DNA of 64,000 nt from Enorma sp964624825 (lineage in GTDB: Bacteria > Actinomycetota > Coriobacteriia > Coriobacteriales > Coriobacteriaceae). How positions within the stretch are numbered: position 1 is the first letter of the stretch; each line of letters starts with the position of its first letter. Shown piece by piece: positions 8,219-17,735 of this stretch. The stretch spans positions 1-64,000 of the forward strand of contig CAZUYD010000003.1 in assembly GCA_964624825.1 (NCBI GenBank), given 5' to 3'. The notes beneath the pieces were generated by a model. That model saw nothing but the letters and a program-made list of their open reading frames with translations. It was not told the origin of the DNA and did no database searches. The position numbers and the translations under genes were made by a program.

Positions 8219-9079
8219 CTAGCCGAACAAACCAACCAGCGACCCCGCGGCACCTATGACAATAAGCACGCCGAGCAGCTTAAGCACAGACATGTTCTTG
8301 CGATCATGAAGGAACCACGTTATCAGGGTGATAGCCAACGGAAGCAATCCAGGCATCAATCCATCGAAGATATCCTGGAGCGCCGTCACGCTCTCGCCGA
8401 CACCCCATGTAATAGGTGTAGACAGGGTAACAAAACCAGCGGATAGCCCGCCCAGCACGGTAAGACCGACCACGGCAAGCGCAGCGGTGATCTTCGAAAT
8501 GTTTGCATCAGAGAATACCGAGGAAGAGTCCATGATATTCATGCCCTGCTTGTACCCATACCCAATGCCCCAGCGCGAAAAACCGATGACGATGGCGCAC
8601 CAAATAACGAGATACAAGATGGATCCAACGGGATTCCCTTCCATGGCAATGCTCATGCAAAAGCTCAGCAGCAGCGCGTTCAACGTGCTCGCGAAGAGCG
8701 AATCGCCGAGAGCGGCGAGCGGTCCCATGAGGCCGGCCTTGATGGACTGAATGAGCTCGTCGGAAACCTCGCCCTCACCCTTGCTGACACGCTCCTCTTC
8801 AAGGGCAAGCACGACACTCAGAATGGGCGAACCGATGACCATCTCGGTATTAAAAAAGGCGAGGTGCCGGGTAAGCGCAGAAGATAAATCGCCTTTCTTT
8901 GGATATATCTTTTTCAGCGCGGGTGCGAGCGACCATGCAAACCCGATGTTTTGCATACGCTCGTAGCTCCAAGAGGCGGTATTTGAAAAGATCCAACGAC
9001 GCGTAACCTGGGAGATGTCTTTATTAGTCAACGTGACATCATTGGCCTGCTCTTGAGTCGAAGTGATGGTCTCACTCAT
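8219..9079 (-). CDS. PTS mannose/fructose/sorbose-family IID component
   Basis: IID is a membrane subunit that forms the sugar channel with IIC. ATG 9079 (peptide MSETITST) has AAGGAG upstream; longer starts do not. The family features are present: N-terminal DISQVTRRW, a soluble helical part, then hydrophobic segments near the C-terminus (ALAVVGLTVLGGL and LLGVLIVIGAAGSLVGLFG). The ~286-residue length is normal. It overlaps the IIC stop by eight bases. It closes a seven-gene operon with the NanE-like protein and glycyl-radical enzyme, so the imported sugar phosphate is probably the enzyme's substrate or precursor. Confidence 0.93.
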   Translation of the reverse strand: MSETITSTQEQANDVTLTNKDISQVTRRWIFSNTASWSYERMQNIGFAWSLAPALKKIYPKKGDLSSALTRHLAFFNTEMVIGSPILSVVLALEEERVSKGEGEVSDELIQSIKAGLMGPLAALGDSLFASTLNALLLSFCMSIAMEGNPVGSILYLVIWCAIVIGFSRWGIGYGYKQGMNIMDSSSVFSDANISKITAALAVVGLTVLGGLSAGFVTLSTPITWGVGESVTALQDIFDGLMPGLLPLAITLITWFLHDRKNMSVLKLLGVLIVIGAAGSLVGLFG

Positions 9080-9839
9080 TTGCCCGCTCCTTCTTCTCAT
9101 TGACGATAAGATCGATAGCCGCAATAGACACGGCAACGAACGTGAGCGCAACGGTGCTCATGCCCAAAACGGCAACGCACACATAGCCGATAATCAGATA
9201 TGCGAGGTAGCGCACATCAGGCAGCAGCATTTTGACGAGAACGGCAATTCCCAGCGCCGGGAGGACTCCGCCGACAACCGTGAAGATGTTGGTCAGCCAA
9301 TCCGGAATCGCAGCCACCAGGCCGTCAACCGCGCTGGAGCCGAAGTAGAGCACCAAGAAGCTCGGCACGAAGCGAATAACGAACCCGATGATCTGAGGAA
9401 GGCCGAACGCCATCCACGTCAAGCCCTTCATATCGCATTTCGCGCCGTATTCATCGGCTTTATGCGTCAGGAATGAGTTGATCGTTGCAAACAGCTGCCA
9501 TGCAAGCGTACCGACCAAACCGAGTGGAACCGCGAGGGATACCGCCATCTCGGTAGACACTCCTGAAGATAGCGCCAAAGCTGTTCCGATATATCCAGCA
9601 ATATTGATGTCCGATGACATGGCTCCGCCGGGCGTGATCGCGCCGATATACATCGCATTGATGGTGGCACCGATAATTACACCGTTTACGACATCACCCA
9701 TGACGATACCAACGATGAGGCCTGCAACGAGCGGCTTACCGAATCCTTGGTAGCCGATGCTCTGACCTCCCAACCAAGCGCCGCCTAACCAGCACAGATA
9801 CGTAAACAGTGCAATGATCGCAGCCTGAACGATAGTCAT
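9072..9839 (-). CDS. PTS mannose/fructose/sorbose-family IIC component
   Basis: This 255-residue integral membrane protein has multiple hydrophobic segments and Gly-rich motifs of the mannose IIC family: QGFGKPLVAGLIVGIVMGD and NAMYIGAITPGGAMSSDIN. It forms the transmembrane sugar path with IID. The ATG is preceded by GGAGGGGAGC. It lies 15 bp after the IIB stop, inside the operon. The sugar cannot be deduced; this PTS family handles mannose, fructose, sorbose, amino sugars and their derivatives. Confidence 0.94.
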   Translation of the reverse strand: MTIVQAAIIALFTYLCWLGGAWLGGQSIGYQGFGKPLVAGLIVGIVMGDVVNGVIIGATINAMYIGAITPGGAMSSDINIAGYIGTALALSSGVSTEMAVSLAVPLGLVGTLAWQLFATINSFLTHKADEYGAKCDMKGLTWMAFGLPQIIGFVIRFVPSFLVLYFGSSAVDGLVAAIPDWLTNIFTVVGGVLPALGIAVLVKMLLPDVRYLAYLIIGYVCVAVLGMSTVALTFVAVSIAAIDLIVNEKKERANE

Positions 9840-9854
9840 ATATGCTCCCCTCCT

Positions 9855-10304
9855 TTAGAAGAACGAACGGGCATCCCCTGGCGTAGTCTGCATGAAGATG
9901 CTCACGTTGTCGTAAGAGTTCAGCTCCAGCACAGCGGCATAGTTTTCGTCGTCGAGATGGACAGATTTGCTATAGGCGGTACGACCCGCCCCGCCGCTCA
10001 CGTTCCCTACGCAAATCGTCCAGTCCTCATTCGGTAATTCAGCAAACAGCGAACGAGCGGTGACAGGAAGCTTGCAGATGATGAGCGCATCAGGCCCCCA
10101 TTCCGCAAGATGGCTACATGCGTCCGAAGTAGACGCGATCGACAGCGAGACGCCCTTCGGACACGCCAGCGAAAGCGTTTTGGAAAGGATGGGGTTCTTC
10201 GCCGCCATGTCATCGACAACAAGAATTCCTTTGCTCTTCAGCTCCTTGAGCCATGCGGTAACCACCTGACCGTGAATCAATCGGTCATCGATTCGTACGT
10301 ACAC
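9855..10304 (-). CDS. PTS mannose-family IIB component
   Basis: The cytoplasmic phosphotransfer subunit accepts phosphate from IIA on the conserved His of RIDDRLIHGQV (His11 with the start used here) and passes it to the incoming sugar. GTG 10304 is chosen because AAGGAGG precedes it by five bases and it places the canonical first strand at the N-terminus; a longer frame upstream overlaps the IIA gene and lacks a site. The ~149-residue length is slightly short of the usual ~160 but complete. Confidence 0.92.
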   Translation of the reverse strand: MYVRIDDRLIHGQVVTAWLKELKSKGILVVDDMAAKNPILSKTLSLACPKGVSLSIASTSDACSHLAEWGPDALIICKLPVTARSLFAELPNEDWTICVGNVSGGAGRTAYSKSVHLDDENYAAVLELNSYDNVSIFMQTTPGDARSFF

Positions 10305-10365
10305 ATCAACCTCCTTACGACTAAGCGAGTCATACAGGCCCGAACCCTTATGCCTGCTTAAGACG

Positions 10366-10761
10366 TCAGACAGCATCAATGCCGTCGACACCCTCCGCGC
10401 CAGCGGTAAGCGCTGCATGGTATACGGTCTCCAAGTCACCTCCCGATTCCATTGTCATACCTGCCTCCACAAGCATAGGGAGATTCAACCCCGTCACAAC
10501 GCGCACGTGTTCTGGATGCTCCAAGAGAAACGGCAGAGATTCGTTGAATGGAGTACCGCCGCGCAGGTCGGCGAGTATCAGGACTTCGCCCGCGTTGAGC
10601 AATTTGTTCATATGGCCGGAAAGCCGTTGACGAAATGCATCAACGCCTTCCTCCTCTGAGAGTCCTAGGGCGGAAACGTTCGTAGACTGCGCAGCGAACA
10701 TCCGATACGCTTCAAGTGCTCCGGTTGATAACCCACCATGTGAAACGAGCAGTATATGCAT
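10366..10761 (-). CDS. PTS mannose-family IIA component
   Basis: The 131-residue EIIA-man fold protein takes phosphate from HPr on His8 in LLVSHGGLS. Other family marks are ILADLRGGTPFN and VTGLNLPMLVEA. ATG 10761 has GGGGAGAAG upstream. It is the first of four PTS genes (IIA, IIB, IIC, IID in order) and follows the activase gene by about 57 bp. Confidence 0.94.
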   Translation of the reverse strand: MHILLVSHGGLSTGALEAYRMFAAQSTNVSALGLSEEEGVDAFRQRLSGHMNKLLNAGEVLILADLRGGTPFNESLPFLLEHPEHVRVVTGLNLPMLVEAGMTMESGGDLETVYHAALTAGAEGVDGIDAV

Positions 10762-10818
10762 GGTCTTCTCCCCTTTCCTATTTGAGCTGAAGCCCAGCAA
10801 GCCTCGGTTGCCTGACTT

Positions 10819-11757
10819 CTATGCACCGATCTTCGATTCCATGCCCAGCTCTTGCGCATACCGGTGAAATGGAGCAAGCGCGTCGTCGGTTAGCCCCTCC
10901 GCATCACTCCACCACGTACGACCCATCTTCTGCACCTTGGCACGAGCAAGCGTGTGATACGGCAAGAGGTCTACCTTCAAGCACCCCATCTCGTGAAGCT
11001 GTTCGAGCATCGTTCGCAACGTCGCGGCCTCGAAGTTGAATCCGGGAATAACGGGGATGTGCACATGTACACGAGTCGCATCCCGGTCGAGCACATAGCG
11101 TAGATTCGCCCTTATGAGCGCTTCGTCGCCTCCCGTCATCTCGCGGAGCGCCTCGCTGTCAAAATGCTTGAAATCGAAGAGGTAATGATCGACATATGGG
11201 TCAATCTCGTCGATTACACGTCGCGAAACATTACCGGTGGTCTCCACGACGACGTTGAGAGCGCGCCGTTTTGCTGAACGAACAAGCGCGACGATAACCG
11301 CTCTATTTGAAAGCGGTTCGCCGCCGCTGAAGGTAACGCCGCCTCCCGAGGTCTCGAAATAATCACGATCCCGCTCAACAGTGTCGAGAATCTCACCGAC
11401 AGTCATACGCGCATTTTGCAATGCGAGGGCACGGTTGAGACAAGCCCGGACGCACGCGCAACACCCAACACATGCCAATGGATCGTGCGAGAACGATTCG
11501 CGTTCAAACGAGATGGCCCCCTCGGGACAAGCTGCCTCGCACCCTCTGCACGCAACACACCGTTCGGAATCATGGAAGAGAACGTTTCCGAGCTGCACTG
11601 CCTCTGGATTCGCGCACCACGGGCAGTGCAGCGGACACCCTTTAAGGAACACAGTCGTTCGAATCCCTGGGCCATCATGCGTCGCAAATCGCTCAATCTG
11701 CGTGAGGGAAACCTCGACGGCATCATCGCGTGCAGACGAGGAGACGTCGCTACGCAT
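10819..11757 (-). CDS. Glycyl-radical enzyme activating protein (radical SAM, two ferredoxin clusters)
   Basis: The activase uses S-adenosylmethionine and a [4Fe-4S] cluster to abstract hydrogen from the glycine of its partner enzyme. The radical-SAM motif is C41PLHC45PWC48. It is followed by a ferredoxin-like insert with two more cluster motifs (Cys67/70/73/77 and Cys96/99/102/106), typical of activases for glycyl-radical eliminases and decarboxylases and absent from classical PflA. SGGEPL marks the SAM-binding region. Its ATG overlaps the end of the glycyl-radical enzyme gene, so the two are translationally coupled. The length of 312 residues is normal. Confidence 0.95.
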   Translation of the reverse strand: MRSDVSSSARDDAVEVSLTQIERFATHDGPGIRTTVFLKGCPLHCPWCANPEAVQLGNVLFHDSERCVACRGCEAACPEGAISFERESFSHDPLACVGCCACVRACLNRALALQNARMTVGEILDTVERDRDYFETSGGGVTFSGGEPLSNRAVIVALVRSAKRRALNVVVETTGNVSRRVIDEIDPYVDHYLFDFKHFDSEALREMTGGDEALIRANLRYVLDRDATRVHVHIPVIPGFNFEAATLRTMLEQLHEMGCLKVDLLPYHTLARAKVQKMGRTWWSDAEGLTDDALAPFHRYAQELGMESKIGA

Positions 11758-14026
11758 CCCACAACACCCTGCTCATGACCTCGTCCTGCACGTCACGAGG
11801 AAGATTGACAAAAACAGCGCTGTACCCTGCAACGCGCACCAGCAAATCAGGATACTTCTCGGGATGCTTTTGCGCATCTTCAAGCTGGCCTTTATCGACT
11901 ACCGTAACCATGAGCTGGCACCCCCCACGCTTGAAGTACGTATCGAACAGCATCTTGACTTTCTTGCGATCATGGTTGAACATGCGCGGCGTGAATTTAA
12001 TGTTCTGAACACTGCCTGCATGGAATCGCGCATCGAAGCGCGCAAGCGAGTTCAGCATGGCAGTCGGCCCGCTTTTCGCGGCACCCGCCTGAGGGTTATT
12101 CGCGGGATTCAGGTAAAGACCTGCGTGACGTCCATCAAGACTCGCGCTTGTCTTGCGTCCCCAGTCTGTATTGGTCTGATTGTTCGAGATCACAATAAGG
12201 TAGTAACCCATACCTTTTGCAATGCCGCGGTCACGAATGCCCTGAGCCACGTACTCGTAAAGATCGTTGGCAAGACTGTCGACGCCGTCAAGGTCGTTGC
12301 CGTATTTATCCTGCTCCAGCAAATCCAAGCGCAGCGCCTCGTCACCTGCGAAGTCGCGATTTGCCGCGTCCACAAGCTCACGCAGGGTATAGCGCTTCTC
12401 GTCGAACACCAAGCGTTTGATAGCCCACAGCGCGTCGGAGGTGTTGATGTTTCCGTAGGTCTCGTTGGTACCGCCCAAGATTTCCACACCGCCATCAAGC
12501 AGGGCGCGACCACGACCCAGGCAATCATCCATCAGGATAGACGTAAAGAGGAAACTCACCTCTTGGTTCATGACCTCATACGAGTGATACTGCGCATCTA
12601 CCGACAGGTCCATGTAATAATCGAGCAAGTTCTTATATGTCGCATAGAAGTCTTCGAAGGTGGCAAACGTCTCGACGGGCGGGATGACCACCGGTCCGCT
12701 TTTACGTACGCCATCATAGGGATCAACACCCTCGTTCAACGCCATATTAAGCAGCTTCAACAAATTAAGCAGCGTATTTGGAGTCCCGACGCTTTTGCCC
12801 TGAATCACAAACTCGGTGCACCCGAACGGAACATATTGCTCGGCCATCTCGCGCGAGACTCGCATGCCGTATTCAACGGCGGGTACTTCAACATCGTCGT
12901 TGTACAGCGTGGGGTAGGTCGCTCCGGCACCCAGGCAATCATACGCTGCGTCCATGATGTCATCAGGAGTCGTCGTATCGAAACGAAGCGTGAACTGCGG
13001 CTCAACATAGCGGCAATCGCGACAAACGCGCAATGCGATGCGGCAGAACAGATCCGCTGCCTCGACATCCGGACGTCCTTTGCCCCCAACGATAATCCGC
13101 CCGTTAACGGTGGTGCGACGATTTTCGATCATCGTCCAGAGACACTTGAGATATCGATAGGCATCGTCTTCGGTAATAACGCCCGCATCTATGTCGCGTT
13201 TGAGGTACGGCCCTAGAACCACGTCAAGACGGCCATAATTGATGCACCCTGCTACAAGCGCATAAAGCCAGAACAGCTGCAGCGCTTGGTGGAAGGTTTG
13301 CGGGGGATCTTCGCGCACGGCAACCAGATCGGCCTTCATAAGATTGAGCTCGTCTACGCGCGCGTTCGTAAGATCCGATACCTTCATGCAATCATCGATC
13401 AACTCGACTTGCCGATCGATGACCTGCTGAAACAAGGCAAGCGCATCGAGGCATGCGCGCCGGAATTCATTTTGCTCTCCCAACGCAACCAACTCGATTA
13501 AGCCGCCGACCCCCAACCGCATGAGTTTTGCATAGTCGAGCATCATGCCGGAAAGACGCGCTGTCGCCATAAACGGATATACGCAATCAATAAATCTGCC
13601 GGTTGTAGTCTCATTGAGAACGTCTTGGCAGTATATTGACTTCACGTCAAAATCTTGCCAGTAATCATAGAGCGCCGCAGCACGGTCACGCTCTTCCTGC
13701 GTGGGCAGTTGCTCAGCCAGCGCGCGCAACTTATGAAAAACGCAGTAGTGCCCCACGCCGCCAATTGAAGTCACCGAGCCGAAACCGATCGGCAGGAAGT
13801 CAAGGCGCCCAGCAATAAGATCGCCGTCTTCAATTGAACGAAACAGGCGCGGATAGATTACCTTGAGGCACTCAACCTCCCTGCGCGCCTTGTCGTCGTC
13901 GGAATGCGCACGGTGTGCACGCGTGTATTCCTCCATGATTTCAAGCTGTTCGCTCGCGGTCTTTTCAGAGGGAATAGGCTTGCTAACCTCGACGTTTTGT
14001 GCACCATCGACATTAATGCGTGCCAT
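11750..14026 (-). CDS. Glycyl-radical enzyme of the eliminase/dehydratase type, substrate unknown
   Basis: The 758-residue protein has the two hallmarks of glycyl-radical enzymes: the thiyl cysteine Cys403 in FGCTEF, with Glu405 two residues on, and the radical glycine Gly734 in RVAGYSA near the C-terminus. A Cys-x-Glu pair, rather than the Cys-Cys of pyruvate formate-lyase, is typical of dehydratases and other C-X lyases, so calling it formate acetyltransferase would probably be wrong. The RVAGYSA wording recalls E. coli YbiW, which acts on an anhydro-sugar phosphate. ATG 14026 has GAGGAGGGG upstream and follows the NanE-like stop by nine bases. PTS neighbours suggest a phosphorylated sugar derivative as substrate; this is inference. 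Confidence 0.93.
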   Translation of the reverse strand: MARINVDGAQNVEVSKPIPSEKTASEQLEIMEEYTRAHRAHSDDDKARREVECLKVIYPRLFRSIEDGDLIAGRLDFLPIGFGSVTSIGGVGHYCVFHKLRALAEQLPTQEERDRAAALYDYWQDFDVKSIYCQDVLNETTTGRFIDCVYPFMATARLSGMMLDYAKLMRLGVGGLIELVALGEQNEFRRACLDALALFQQVIDRQVELIDDCMKVSDLTNARVDELNLMKADLVAVREDPPQTFHQALQLFWLYALVAGCINYGRLDVVLGPYLKRDIDAGVITEDDAYRYLKCLWTMIENRRTTVNGRIIVGGKGRPDVEAADLFCRIALRVCRDCRYVEPQFTLRFDTTTPDDIMDAAYDCLGAGATYPTLYNDDVEVPAVEYGMRVSREMAEQYVPFGCTEFVIQGKSVGTPNTLLNLLKLLNMALNEGVDPYDGVRKSGPVVIPPVETFATFEDFYATYKNLLDYYMDLSVDAQYHSYEVMNQEVSFLFTSILMDDCLGRGRALLDGGVEILGGTNETYGNINTSDALWAIKRLVFDEKRYTLRELVDAANRDFAGDEALRLDLLEQDKYGNDLDGVDSLANDLYEYVAQGIRDRGIAKGMGYYLIVISNNQTNTDWGRKTSASLDGRHAGLYLNPANNPQAGAAKSGPTAMLNSLARFDARFHAGSVQNIKFTPRMFNHDRKKVKMLFDTYFKRGGCQLMVTVVDKGQLEDAQKHPEKYPDLLVRVAGYSAVFVNLPRDVQDEVMSRVLWDA

Positions 14027-14035
14027 AGCCCCTCC

Positions 14036-14797
14036 TCAGTGCTTCGCTCGCTCTGCATCGCGCCAGTTAATTCGATACTTATCAAGCAACTCAACAAAAC
14101 GCCTAGCCGTTAGGTGGGGACGCGTGATGGCGCTTCCGACCACAACTGCATGGGCGCCAAGGAACACGCATTTCATGGCATCGTCAGGCGTGTAAACATG
14201 GCCTTCCATCATTACGTATGCGTCATCACCTAGCTCGCTGCAGAAATTCGCAAACATGCGGTAATCTGCTCCTTCTATGTGAGCAGTTTCTGGGGTATAC
14301 CCGTAGAGCGTTGGCGCAACGATATCCGCTCCATTTGCCACAGCTCGACGAGCTTCTTCAACATTGGAAACGTCTGCGAAGGTGATGATATCCGGATGCG
14401 CCTGCTTCACCTGGGGCAACAAGTCCCACGCCCGCGTTCCTTCATGGGTAACTTGATTCGTGCAATCCATAGCAACGATATCTGCGCCCGCTTCGATGAT
14501 TGCATCGACTTCTCGCATCGTTGGCGTGATAAACACGTCGGTATCCTCATGCCAGACTTTCCAGAGGCCGATAACGGGAAGGCTCACCGCCTCCTTGATG
14601 GCTTTGATCTGCTCCGGCGAATTCGAGCGAATCGCTACTGCCCCCGCCCATTCTGCTGCCTCCGCCATCTTGACAACAATGTCGTCGGTATAGATTGGAT
14701 CATCCCGCTGCACCTGACAGCTTACGATGAGGCCACCTTTCATCGGGTCGATCAAATCACGCGCCGCCTGCGTTGAGCCTTTCACCTTTGTTCCCAC
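14036..14797 (-). CDS. NanE-like (putative N-acetylmannosamine-6-phosphate 2-epimerase) TIM barrel
   Basis: The 253-residue protein follows the NanE family throughout: GGLIVSCQ, VAIRSNSPEQIKAIK, PVIGLWK, DVFITPTMREVD, TLYGYTPET, and VVVGSAITRP at the phosphate site. Lys80 and Glu198 occupy the usual catalytic positions. However, the segment after Lys80, normally KRDY, reads KVWH, so the substrate may not be ManNAc-6-phosphate. GTG 14797 is preceded by GAGG five bases upstream. It is the first gene of the operon, followed directly by the glycyl-radical enzyme. No other sialic-acid genes (nanA, nanK, nagA, nagB) are nearby, which also argues for a different role. Confidence 0.85.
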   Translation of the reverse strand: MGTKVKGSTQAARDLIDPMKGGLIVSCQVQRDDPIYTDDIVVKMAEAAEWAGAVAIRSNSPEQIKAIKEAVSLPVIGLWKVWHEDTDVFITPTMREVDAIIEAGADIVAMDCTNQVTHEGTRAWDLLPQVKQAHPDIITFADVSNVEEARRAVANGADIVAPTLYGYTPETAHIEGADYRMFANFCSELGDDAYVMMEGHVYTPDDAMKCVFLGAHAVVVGSAITRPHLTARRFVELLDKYRINWRDAERAKH

Positions 14798-14848
14798 CTT
14801 TACCTCAATCTACATGGCAAACTTATTGTTAGGCTTTGCGCGTTTGAA

Positions 14849-14920
14849 AAATTTATGCCGATAATATTGAGAATTACGCACATATACATGCATAAATTTG
14901 CTCGGATGCGCACATATAAT
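14849..14920. promoter_or_regulatory. Divergent control region with inverted and direct repeats (probable DeoR operators)
   Basis: Between the NanE-like gene and the DeoR regulator lies a perfect inverted repeat, AAATTTATGC at 14849-14858 and GCATAAATTT at 14890-14899. CGCACATATA also occurs twice in direct orientation at 14877-14886 and 14909-14918, 32 bp or about three helical turns apart. A TATAAT box at 14915-14920 overlaps the second copy and suits the regulator's own promoter. The layout is what a DeoR-type repressor binding both promoters would need. Confidence 0.6.
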
Positions 14921-14967
14921 TAGACTCGACACCATTCACAGATGAAATCGGGTCATTGGGGCTACGC

Positions 14968-15729
14968 ATGTCAACGAAAGATCGTCGCGAGCAGATACTC
15001 GGCACACTGCGAGAAACTTCATATATGACCGTAAGGGAACTTGCGAAAACGGTTCATGTGAGTGAGGCGACTATTCGACGTGACCTTGCTACGCTTGAAG
15101 ACGAAGGAAGTCTCAAGCGGTCGCATGGAGGGGCTAGCTATGTCAATCCCGATTTCGTGAATTGGCCTTTTGCGTTTAGAAATAAGGCTCAATACGAGAA
15201 AAAGCAGCGCATTGCGACCTGTGCCAGCTATCTTGTTCAAAATGGAAGCACGCTGTTTCTCGATTCAAGTAGCTCGTGCCTATGTCTTGCGCATGTACTG
15301 AATCGAAAGCAAGATCTTAAGTGTGCGACTTGCAGCATTCCAACAGCACAAGCGCTTGCAAAAAATACCTCGCACCTCGTAGAGTGTACCGGCGGAACAT
15401 ACGTTCCTGCTCATGCATGCTTTGAAGGACATGAAGTCATCGATTTCTTCAACAGAAGAAATGCCGCGTTAGGATTCATCTCGGGTCTCGGAATCTCCGC
15501 AACCGCAGGCCTCACAGACCAGTCCAAAGAAGAGGCAGCGATTAAGCGCGCCATACGTTCGAACTGCCAGACACTCGTAGCGCTCGTGGATAGTTCCAAA
15601 CATGGTGCCGTCTTCTATCTTGAAGATTTACCCCTTGATGATATCGATATCCTCGTTACCGATACGGCTCCACCCGAAGACTTAGCTGATGCATGCTACG
15701 ACCGTAATGTCCAACTTGTGATCGCCTAG
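14968..15729 (+). CDS. DeoR/GlpR-family transcriptional regulator
   Basis: The N-terminal winged helix (about residues 6-57, RREQILGTL...VSEATIRRDLATLEDEG) is the classic DeoR DNA-binding domain, followed by the C-terminal sugar-phosphate sensor domain of the NagB/RpiA-like fold (DSSSSCLCLA, SKEEAAIKRA). Such regulators usually repress sugar operons until the phosphorylated sugar binds. ATG 14968 is used; TTG 12 bp upstream is an alternative, and the ribosome site is weak (GGGGCTACGC). It is divergent from the PTS/glycyl-radical operon and is its probable regulator. Confidence 0.93.
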   Translation: MSTKDRREQILGTLRETSYMTVRELAKTVHVSEATIRRDLATLEDEGSLKRSHGGASYVNPDFVNWPFAFRNKAQYEKKQRIATCASYLVQNGSTLFLDSSSSCLCLAHVLNRKQDLKCATCSIPTAQALAKNTSHLVECTGGTYVPAHACFEGHEVIDFFNRRNAALGFISGLGISATAGLTDQSKEEAAIKRAIRSNCQTLVALVDSSKHGAVFYLEDLPLDDIDILVTDTAPPEDLADACYDRNVQLVIA

Positions 15730-15815
15730 CTAGCCCGATGTGCACCTTGCGAAATATCGGTTGGCGGGATGGCCCTCATGTAGGGTAGAAACGGGACGAT
15801 TGCCTCGCTTAAAGT

Positions 15816-16004
15816 CGTGTTTCACGTGTTTCATGCGGCCACTTTTCAAGTTTGGCGACATATTATTGCGAGTTCACGAGTATATCGAGAAACGAAGCGG
15901 AAGGAACCCCAGGTACAGGGCTCACCGTTTTCTCGACTACTTCCAAGAGCCGTGAAAAGTGTCGCCAAACTTGAAAAGTGCTTACGGCTGCCCTATGAAA
16001 CACG
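15816..16004 (+). repeat. 189-bp structured intergenic element, copy B
   Basis: It is exactly the length of copy A. It starts CGTGTTTCACGTGTTTCATG and ends TATGAAACACG. The main arms are perfect over 21 nt (15840-15860 with 15960-15980; right arm contains GTCGCCAAACTTGAAAAGTG). The internal hairpin is TCGAGAAACG (15885-15894) against CGTTTTCTCGA (15926-15936) with one bulged base. It encloses CCAGGTACAGGGC (15909-15921). Confidence 0.85.
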
Positions 16005-16061
16005 CTGAAAAGGGCAAGAAGCCACGCATTTTTAGCTCAATCTGGACGAGCCTTCTCTAAG

Positions 16062-16098
16062 ATGAGAGAGCGCCCATCGACTTGAAGCGCCCTCTCAT
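16062..16098 (-). terminator. Probable terminator of ffh
   Basis: ATGAGAGAGCGC and GCGCCCTCTCAT form a strong stem with one mismatch and a 13-nt loop, 38 bp past the ffh stop. The following T-run is weak. Confidence 0.55.
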
Positions 16099-16136
16099 TA
16101 CAGGACAAATATGACTGGCACGAACCCTATGCCTGC

Positions 16137-17627
<1,491 letters not shown>

Positions 17628-17735
17628 GAGGGCTCCTTATGCTGCCTGCACTGCTGCGCAGGGCAAATCCATGGCGAATGCAGGGCGGTAAATTTAACAC
17701 CTGGTAGCTAGATTACCACCCGAGATGCGCAAGGG

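Larger units (their letters stand above)
15730..16136. other. Convergent intergenic region between deoR-family gene and ffh
   Basis: The region holds copy B of the 189-bp element (15816-16004) and the ffh terminator hairpin (16062-16098). I see no gene. Confidence 0.6.

Noticed and set aside
11381..13216. 611-codon plus-strand frame opposite the glycyl-radical enzyme and activase
   Set aside because: It spans two clear genes on the other strand and has no ribosome site or recognisable motifs.
8219..14797. Naming the glycyl-radical enzyme as pyruvate formate-lyase
   Set aside because: The Cys-Cys pair of formate acetyltransferase is absent; Cys-x-Glu and the two-cluster activase point to an eliminase-type enzyme.
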